From: an uncultured bacterium
Lineage (GTDB): Bacteria; Gemmatimonadota; Gemmatimonadetes; Longimicrobiales; RSA9
Direction: 5' to 3'
NCBI GenBank assembly: GCA_937889645.1
Contig: CALBZE010000087.1
Span: 1-11,181, forward strand
Length of the DNA stretch: 11,181 bases
Positions within the stretch are counted from its first letter, which is position 1, and the number at the start of each line of letters is the position of its first letter. A program made the position numbers and the translations under genes. Under the pieces are notes generated by a model. That model made no database searches, was not told the DNA's origin, and saw only the letters and a program-made list of their open reading frames with translations. Of this stretch, positions 6,473 through 11,181 are shown piece after piece.

Positions 6473-6505
6473 AAGGGGCATCGGATGTATGAGATCGCCC
6501 CTTTT
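6473..6505 (+). terminator. Intrinsic terminator after the lasso-leader peptide gene
   Basis: AAGGGGC (6473-6479) pairs with GCCCCTT (6497-6503). ATC (6480-6482) with GAT (6493-6495) can extend the stem past a bulged C. The plus strand ends in TTTT (6502-6505). It lies 38 bases after the in-frame stop and 22 after the +1-frame stop. It separates the peptide transcript from the lipoprotein gene. Confidence 0.7.
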
Positions 6506-6596
6506 CCGTTGGCGAGCGGGTGCGATAATTTTCGTCATCGACCCGTACGCGAATGGACTGCTCCGGCGTCTTGCCTCGGCAATCCGGACGCGTGGC

Positions 6597-6631
6597 GACT
6601 CGCCGGCCGCCTGTGTGGCTGCCGGCGAGTC
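6597..6631. repeat. 11-bp perfect hairpin just before the lipoprotein gene
   Basis: GACTCGCCGGC (6597-6607) pairs perfectly with GCCGGCGAGTC (6621-6631). After one mismatch, GCC (6609-6611) pairs with GGC (6617-6619) around a TGTGT loop. It ends 32 bases before ATG 6664 and has no T-run. It could be an operator, a 5' leader structure or a second termination signal. Confidence 0.55.
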
Positions 6632-6663
6632 CAGCGATGAATCACTGACCGCCGTTTGCTGAG

Positions 6664-9147
6664 ATGAGACGCACGCTGCACTCGGAAAAGCGGGATCGTC
6701 GATCGTGGCGGCGGGGCGCCGTCACGGTCCCTCTCATGGCTCTCCTCGTCGCCTGTGCGGACGAGCCGACGCGCCCCGGAGCGGAGGACGCGGAAAACGG
6801 GGGCGGCGGCCGCGCGCCGGCCCGCCCTGTCGGTCTGGTCGAAATCACGATCTCGGGCTTGGGCTCGGGCCGATTGACTTCGAGCGCGCTGAGCGCGCCC
6901 ACGGCCGAAGCGCTCGAGCTTCGGCGCCGGGAGCGCGAGGCCGGTGCGGGCGGCGCGTGGCCCGGCGGCATCGCGTCCCAATCCTTCATCCTGCCCGGCC
7001 ACGGTTCCGGCGGCGGGGATGGCACGATCCAGCTCGAGCTGATCTCGACGGGCAGCTTCACGGACGGCGTGCGCGGGGACGGCGGCTACCGCTACCTCTG
7101 GGCGACGTACGCAGTCCGCAACGCGCAGGATGACGGCACGCCCTACGACACGCCTCGCCGCAACCTGACCTTCTACGCCGTCGATACGGAGAGCACGATC
7201 GGCACGACGGCCATCTTGAGCCTCCAACGCTTCGACGGCAGCGCCGCCGATACGGCGATCGCGGCCCAGCTGGTCCCGACGGGCGCGGTGGCCAAGCACC
7301 CGAGCAGCAACGCCATCCAACCTCTGGCCGTCGACGTGCTCCAACTGCTCACGGAGGCGGAGGCGAATGCGATCCAGGCGCTGGCCGACCCGACGGGTGT
7401 GAGCGACGTCTTCCCCTACGGCTTCGTCGTCCGCAACCCGAACGATGGGACGAGCCGCACCCTCCCGGCGAATCCGGCCGAGAACCAGTTCGACGGGATC
7501 GTGACCTTCGCCTTCAAGGTCCCGCTCCAGGCGAATCCGGCGGACGACCCCTTCACTGTGAGCGCGATTTTCCTGGCCGTGGATGACGACGAGGTCAGGC
7601 TGACGCAGTCCGTCGAGGAGCAAAACGCGCCGGGGCGTTCGGCGTTCGATGCCCGCGCGGCCGCCCTCGGAGCGAACGTCCTCACGCTCCTTCCGCCGGG
7701 CGGGGCGACCGTGTGGACCGAGCGGGAGCTGCGCGTGCTGTGCGATGTGCGCATCGCGGGGTCGTCGGACAACCCGACCACGACGCTCCTCCCCGCACCG
7801 GACGCGCAGCCGTGGCTCGTGATCGATCCGCGGGACCCCGCGTCCCAAACGCTCCCGCGCACGGTGCGGCTGGCCGCGGCGCGCTGCCCTGGCATCGCGT
7901 CGGCAAGCCCGACCACCTTCTCCGTGCACGGGTTCCAGAGCGGGCGCAATGTGGAGGGCTCGTACAGCGGCTTGGGAACGCCCCTGGTCTTGGCCCCTAC
8001 GGGCCGTGCTGGCGCATTCTTCCCGGGCGAGGAAGTGGAGGTCACGCTGACGACGGGCCTCGGCGGCACGAAGCCCGTGGTGGCCCGCTACCGGGTGGCG
8101 GCGGGCGCCGGGCCCGGTACGTTCGTGAGGTACGACACGGACGGACTGGACCTCACTCCGTACGCCGTCGCGATCGGGAATATCAACGGTGACGAGCACC
8201 TGGACATCGTGACGGCGAACTTCGGCGCCTCGAACATGTCGATACTGACCAACTGGGGCGGCGCGGACATGAGGTTCGCGATTTCGTACAACCTGATGGG
8301 CCCGCCGTCCGACGTTGCGCTGGGCGACCTGGACGGCGACGGCGACCCGGAATTGGTCTTTTCCCACGGCACCAGGAACCACGTCACGGTGATGCTCAAC
8401 GAGGCCTACGGCCCGCAAACCGTGTACGACGTCGGCACCCGTCCCCAGGCCGTCGCGCTCGGCGATGTCAACGGGGATGGACTCCTGGACATCGTCACGG
8501 CGAACTCCGGGAGCAACAGCGCCACGGTGCTGCTCAACCAGGGCGGCGCGCAATTCAGCGGGCGCGTCGATTACGCCACGGGCAGGTCGCCGATGACCGT
8601 CGCCTTGGGCGACCTCGACGGGGATGGGGATCTGGACATGGTCACCGCGAACAGCCTCGCCGACAGCGTCACGGTCGTGTTCAACGATGGCAGCGGGGTC
8701 TTCGGCACTTATGCCAACTATGCGGCGGGCGACAGCCCGAGCTCCGTCGCGCTGGGCGACCTGGACGGGGATGGGGATATCGACCTGGCCGTGACGAACA
8801 GGAACACCAACGATGTCTGGGTATTCTTCAACCAGGGCGGCGGGGCCTTCGGGTCGCCGGTGGCCTACCCCGTGGGTTCCGATCCCCGCGGCATCGCGCT
8901 CGGCGACCTGGACGGGGACGGCGACCTGGACATGGTCGTGGCCAACTACGGATCCCACACCGTCTCAGTGTTCATCAACCAGGGCCGCGGGACGTTCAGG
9001 GGTGCGGTTGGATACGCCGTTGGGAACGCCCCCCAGCACGTCGCCCTCGGCGACATGGACGGGGACGGCGCCCTGGACATCGTCGTGGTGAACAGCGGCA
9101 ACTCCGGCACCTACGCCAACAGCGTGATGGTGCTGTTGAACAGGTGA
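6664..9147 (+). CDS. Lipoprotein with Ig-like region and seven-repeat FG-GAP/VCBS propeller
   Basis: This is an 827-residue secreted lipoprotein. A basic N-region and a hydrophobic stretch lead to the lipobox LVAC with Cys31; Ala follows at +2, which fits outer-membrane sorting. Residues about 60-400 are a beta-rich region I do not recognise. Residues about 415-480 look like a bacterial Ig-like fold (TTFSVHGFQSGR, FFPGEEVEVTLT). From about 490 to the end there are seven FG-GAP/VCBS repeats, each with a calcium loop: NINGDEHLD 506, DLDGDGDPE 555, DVNGDGLLD 601, DLDGDGDLD 650, DLDGDGDID 699, DLDGDGDLD 748, DMDGDGALD 797. Spacing is 49 residues except one of 46. Seven such repeats make an integrin-alpha-like seven-bladed propeller in known structures. 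The likely role is surface binding or adhesion; the ligand is unknown. The Shine-Dalgarno is poor. It stands alone between two hairpin structures. Confidence 0.88.
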   Translation: MRRTLHSEKRDRRSWRRGAVTVPLMALLVACADEPTRPGAEDAENGGGGRAPARPVGLVEITISGLGSGRLTSSALSAPTAEALELRRREREAGAGGAWPGGIASQSFILPGHGSGGGDGTIQLELISTGSFTDGVRGDGGYRYLWATYAVRNAQDDGTPYDTPRRNLTFYAVDTESTIGTTAILSLQRFDGSAADTAIAAQLVPTGAVAKHPSSNAIQPLAVDVLQLLTEAEANAIQALADPTGVSDVFPYGFVVRNPNDGTSRTLPANPAENQFDGIVTFAFKVPLQANPADDPFTVSAIFLAVDDDEVRLTQSVEEQNAPGRSAFDARAAALGANVLTLLPPGGATVWTERELRVLCDVRIAGSSDNPTTTLLPAPDAQPWLVIDPRDPASQTLPRTVRLAAARCPGIASASPTTFSVHGFQSGRNVEGSYSGLGTPLVLAPTGRAGAFFPGEEVEVTLTTGLGGTKPVVARYRVAAGAGPGTFVRYDTDGLDLTPYAVAIGNINGDEHLDIVTANFGASNMSILTNWGGADMRFAISYNLMGPPSDVALGDLDGDGDPELVFSHGTRNHVTVMLNEAYGPQTVYDVGTRPQAVALGDVNGDGLLDIVTANSGSNSATVLLNQGGAQFSGRVDYATGRSPMTVALGDLDGDGDLDMVTANSLADSVTVVFNDGSGVFGTYANYAAGDSPSSVALGDLDGDGDIDLAVTNRNTNDVWVFFNQGGGAFGSPVAYPVGSDPRGIALGDLDGDGDLDMVVANYGSHTVSVFINQGRGTFRGAVGYAVGNAPQHVALGDMDGDGALDIVVVNSGNSGTYANSVMVLLNR
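8179..9143 (+). repeat. Seven tandem 147-bp coding repeats (FG-GAP blades)
   Basis: Calcium-loop codons begin at 8179, 8326, 8464, 8611, 8758, 8905 and 9052. Five of the six intervals are exactly 147 bp and one is 138 bp. DNA identity is high around the loop (for example CTGGGCGACCTGGACGG), which suggests recent duplication or gene conversion among blades 4 to 7. Confidence 0.85.
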
Positions 9148-9179
9148 CCGGGGACTTCGACCGACCGCATGGTTGGGGA

Positions 9180-9214
9180 GCGGCCCCCGCCCTATCCGTT
9201 CGGGCGGGGGCCGC
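9180..9214 (+). terminator. Very stable 13-bp hairpin after the lipoprotein gene
   Basis: GCGGCCCCCGCCC (9180-9192) pairs perfectly with GGGCGGGGGCCGC (9202-9214) around a nine-base loop. It starts 32 bases after the stop codon at 9145-9147. There is no T-run, which is common in GC-rich genomes. It should end or protect the lipoprotein transcript, making the antiporter gene separately transcribed. Confidence 0.6.
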
Positions 9215-9356
9215 CTGCGTATTCGCAGCACGCGGCGGGCCCGCGCGGCCATGCGGCTTTGCCGGTCGAATTTGCGGGTTGCGAAGGCGTGCGTCGCCCA
9301 CGATTTTTCGTGAACTCGCCCATCCAACGCGATCACTTGATCACCAGAGAAACCGA

Positions 9357-11126
9357 ATGTTCGTAGTCGACCGAATCATTCTCATCGTCGCCATTCTGAT
9401 CCTGGTCGGGATCGCCTCGAGCAAGTTCTCGTCGCGGCTGGGGCTCCCGGTGCTGGTCCTCTTCCTCGGCGTCGGGATGCTGGCCGGGTCGGAGGGGGTC
9501 GGCGGGATCGAGTTCGAGAACTATCGGCTGGCGCACGGGATCGGTTCGGTCGCTCTGGCGCTGATCCTCTTCGACGGCGGGCTGCGGACGACGCTCGAAG
9601 CGTTCCGGATGGTGCTGGCGCCCGCGGTCCTGCTCGCGACGCTCGGCGTCTTCGTCACGGCGGGGATAACGGGGCTGGCGGCCAGCTGGATCACCGGAGT
9701 TCCGATTCTGCTCGGGCTGCTGCTCGGGAGCATCGTCGGGTCGACGGACGCGGCGGCGGTCTTCGCGATCCTGCGGTCCAAAGGGGTAAATCTCAGAGAG
9801 CGGCTCGCGGCGCTGCTCGAGGTCGAGAGCGCGTCGAACGACCCGATGGCGATCTTCCTGACGGTCGGGCTGCTGCAGGTCCTCCTGGGCGAGATCGAAC
9901 TCGGCCCCAGTCTCATCAAGCTCTTCGTGCTGCAGATGAGCGTGGGCGCGCTCGTCGGCGTCGCGGTCGGGTACGCGGCGGTCTGGGCGATCAACCGGGT
10001 GAACCTGGACGCCGCGGGGCTGTACCCGGTGCTGGTGACGGCCGCGGGGCTCCTCTCGTTCGGCGTCGCCGCGAATCTGGGCGGGAGCGGCTTCCTGGCC
10101 GTGTACCTGACGGGGATCGTGATCGGCAACAGCCGGATCGTCTTCAAGACCGGGATCCTGCGCTTCCACGACGGGGCCGCGTGGCTGAGCCAGATCGCGA
10201 TGTTCGTGCTGCTCGGTCTGCTCGCGTTCCCGAGCCGGCTCATGGACGTCGCGCACGAGGGGCTGCTCGTGGCGGCGGTGCTGATCTTCGTGGCGCGCCC
10301 GGTCGCGGTGGGGTTGATCCTTCCGTGGTTCGGCTTCTCGCTGAAGGAGTTCTACCTCGTCTCGTGGGTCGGGCTGAAGGGCGCGGTCCCGGTCGTGCTC
10401 GCGACGTTCCCGCTGCTGCTGGGGCTGGAAGGCGGCGAGACGATCTTCGACATGGTCTTCTTCGTCGTGCTGGTCTCGGCGGTGCTGCAGGGGTGGACGC
10501 TGCCGCCGGCCGCGCGGCTGCTCGGGCTCCAGATCCCGCCGAAGCCGGAGGCGCCGGTCTCGCTCGAGATCACGTCGCTCAAGGACGTCGAGGGCGACAT
10601 CGTCGAGTACACGGTCACCTCCGACTCGCAAGCGGTCGGGCAGCCGATCCGCGACCTGGCGCTGCCGGAGGAGGCGGTGGTGGCGATGGTCGTGCGTGGG
10701 CAGCGGATCATCCCGCCGCGCGGGAGCACGCGGATCGAGGCGGGCGACCACGTGTTCCTGGTACTGCAGCAACACGTCCGGCCGCTGGTCGACCTGATCT
10801 TCGCGCGCGGTACGCCGGCGCGGGGCGCGTTCCCGACGCACGTCGAGTTCCCGCTGACCGGCGACACGACGGTCGGCGACCTCAAGAACTTCTATGGCCT
10901 CGAGGTCGACGCGCCCTCCGACGACCAGACCCTCGACCAGCTCCTGCGCGAGCGACTTGGCGAAAGGCTAGCGCCGGGCGCGGGGATCACGATCGGCGAC
11001 ATCATGCTCCGCGTGCGCGGGATCGAGGGCGGCCGCGTCGAGCGCGTCGGGCTCGCGATCCGGCCGTCGGCCGATGAGCCGCAGGACGCCCCCGTCGCGA
11101 CCACGGGGGAGGCGAAGGAGTCCTGA
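9357..11126 (+). CDS. nhaP2: K+/H+ antiporter of the NhaP2/CvrA type
   Basis: This is a 589-residue inner-membrane CPA1 antiporter exchanging K+ (or Na+) for H+ in potassium and pH homeostasis. The length is close to that of E. coli NhaP2/CvrA. The first 390 or so residues are about a dozen hydrophobic helices with the family motifs: LALILFDGGL at 67-76, GSTDAAAVFAIL at 128-139, the ion-binding pair N161-D162 in ESASNDPMAIF, Arg314 in FVARP, and GLKGAVPVVLA at 339-349. Residues about 402-483 form a TrkA-C/RCK-C domain (VEYTVTSDSQAVGQPIRDLALP, GDHVFLVL). Residues about 492-570 match the CorC/HlyC-type C-terminal domain (TVGDLKNFYGL, ITIGDIMLRVRGI). I chose ATG 9357 because the first membrane helix follows at once; the frame is open upstream to 9144 but crosses the hairpin region. 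The Shine-Dalgarno is weak (AGAGA). No frame defects are seen. Confidence 0.93.
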   Translation: MFVVDRIILIVAILILVGIASSKFSSRLGLPVLVLFLGVGMLAGSEGVGGIEFENYRLAHGIGSVALALILFDGGLRTTLEAFRMVLAPAVLLATLGVFVTAGITGLAASWITGVPILLGLLLGSIVGSTDAAAVFAILRSKGVNLRERLAALLEVESASNDPMAIFLTVGLLQVLLGEIELGPSLIKLFVLQMSVGALVGVAVGYAAVWAINRVNLDAAGLYPVLVTAAGLLSFGVAANLGGSGFLAVYLTGIVIGNSRIVFKTGILRFHDGAAWLSQIAMFVLLGLLAFPSRLMDVAHEGLLVAAVLIFVARPVAVGLILPWFGFSLKEFYLVSWVGLKGAVPVVLATFPLLLGLEGGETIFDMVFFVVLVSAVLQGWTLPPAARLLGLQIPPKPEAPVSLEITSLKDVEGDIVEYTVTSDSQAVGQPIRDLALPEEAVVAMVVRGQRIIPPRGSTRIEAGDHVFLVLQQHVRPLVDLIFARGTPARGAFPTHVEFPLTGDTTVGDLKNFYGLEVDAPSDDQTLDQLLRERLGERLAPGAGITIGDIMLRVRGIEGGRVERVGLAIRPSADEPQDAPVATTGEAKES

Positions 11127-11181
11127 GGACCAACGACGGAAGACGGCGACGGGAGAGGCGGCCGGGTGCGCGACGCGTCGC

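Noticed and set aside
6098..6640. 180-residue plus-strand frame overlapping the peptide gene
   Set aside because: It overlaps the lasso-leader gene in another frame, crosses the terminator, and shows no Shine-Dalgarno or recognisable motif.
6435..6662. Read-through of the TGA that ends the peptide gene
   Set aside because: The frame stays open after TGA to the next stop at 6660-6662, but the product looks random, crosses an intrinsic terminator, and still would not place Gly at core position 1.
6535..8958. 807-residue open frame on the minus strand with internal repeats
   Set aside because: It is the mirror of the FG-GAP lipoprotein gene. Its repeats simply reflect the 147-bp coding repeats on the other strand.
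9144..9356. Upstream extension of the antiporter reading frame
   Set aside because: It overlaps the lipoprotein stop and the 13-bp hairpin, and the residues are Arg/Gly/Ala-rich. The first membrane helix begins right after ATG 9357.
9333..10841. 502-residue minus-strand frame opposite the antiporter
   Set aside because: Extremely rich in Arg, Asp, Gln and Glu with no domain, and antisense to a well-recognised transporter.
11170..11181. 12-bp palindrome GCGACGCGTCGC at the right edge
   Set aside because: Short, CG-rich and cut off by the window end, so no context is available to judge it.

Overview
The window is GC-rich DNA with strong G/C third-position bias. It looks like the chromosome of a Gram-negative soil or aquatic bacterium, plausibly Gemmatimonadota. 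That placement is an inference from three things seen together: an Oar-type TonB-dependent receptor, a long BTAD/SARP-like regulator fused to a transmembrane segment and TPRs, and a lipoprotein with an FG-GAP propeller. No rRNA, tRNA, CRISPR array, transposase or integrase was found.

Layout. (1) 1-2535, minus strand: a TonB-dependent outer-membrane receptor whose C-terminus lies off the left edge. (2) 2536-2938: a non-coding gap with several inverted repeats and a repeated bipartite element. (3) 2939-5896, minus strand: a 985-residue BTAD-family regulator, probably membrane-anchored. (4) 5897-6269: a divergent control region holding two copies of a dyad (GCCAA-N10-TTGGC) 32 bp apart and a pair of mutually exclusive hairpins. 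(5) 6270-6434, plus strand: a 54-residue peptide that fully matches the lasso-peptide leader consensus, followed by an intrinsic terminator. (6) 6664-9147, plus strand: a lipoprotein ending in seven near-identical 49-residue calcium-loop repeats, followed by a 13-bp hairpin. (7) 9357-11126, plus strand: an NhaP2/CvrA-type K+/H+ antiporter.

The most interesting locus is the small peptide. Its leader matches YxxPxLxxxGxxxxxT at every fixed position. The in-frame residues after the leader (RQSVQIFP) cannot form a lasso ring because they have no usable residue 1 and no Asp/Glu. The +1 frame, entered exactly at the leader/core junction, reads GSPCKSFRDGNPD and then stops. That has Gly at position 1 and Asp at position 9, the arrangement of a nine-residue lasso macrolactam. 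The gene is therefore either a lasso precursor broken by a one-base indel (real or a sequence error) or a leader with an atypical core. No lasso cyclase, protease or RRE protein is encoded here, so the precursor is an orphan within the window.

The peptide gene and the BTAD regulator are divergent and share the control region with the tandem dyads, so control of one or both by the regulator is a reasonable but unproven hypothesis. The receptor gene lies downstream of the regulator on the same strand, but a 403-bp gap with its own hairpins suggests separate transcription. The lipoprotein and antiporter genes show no clear functional link to the peptide locus.
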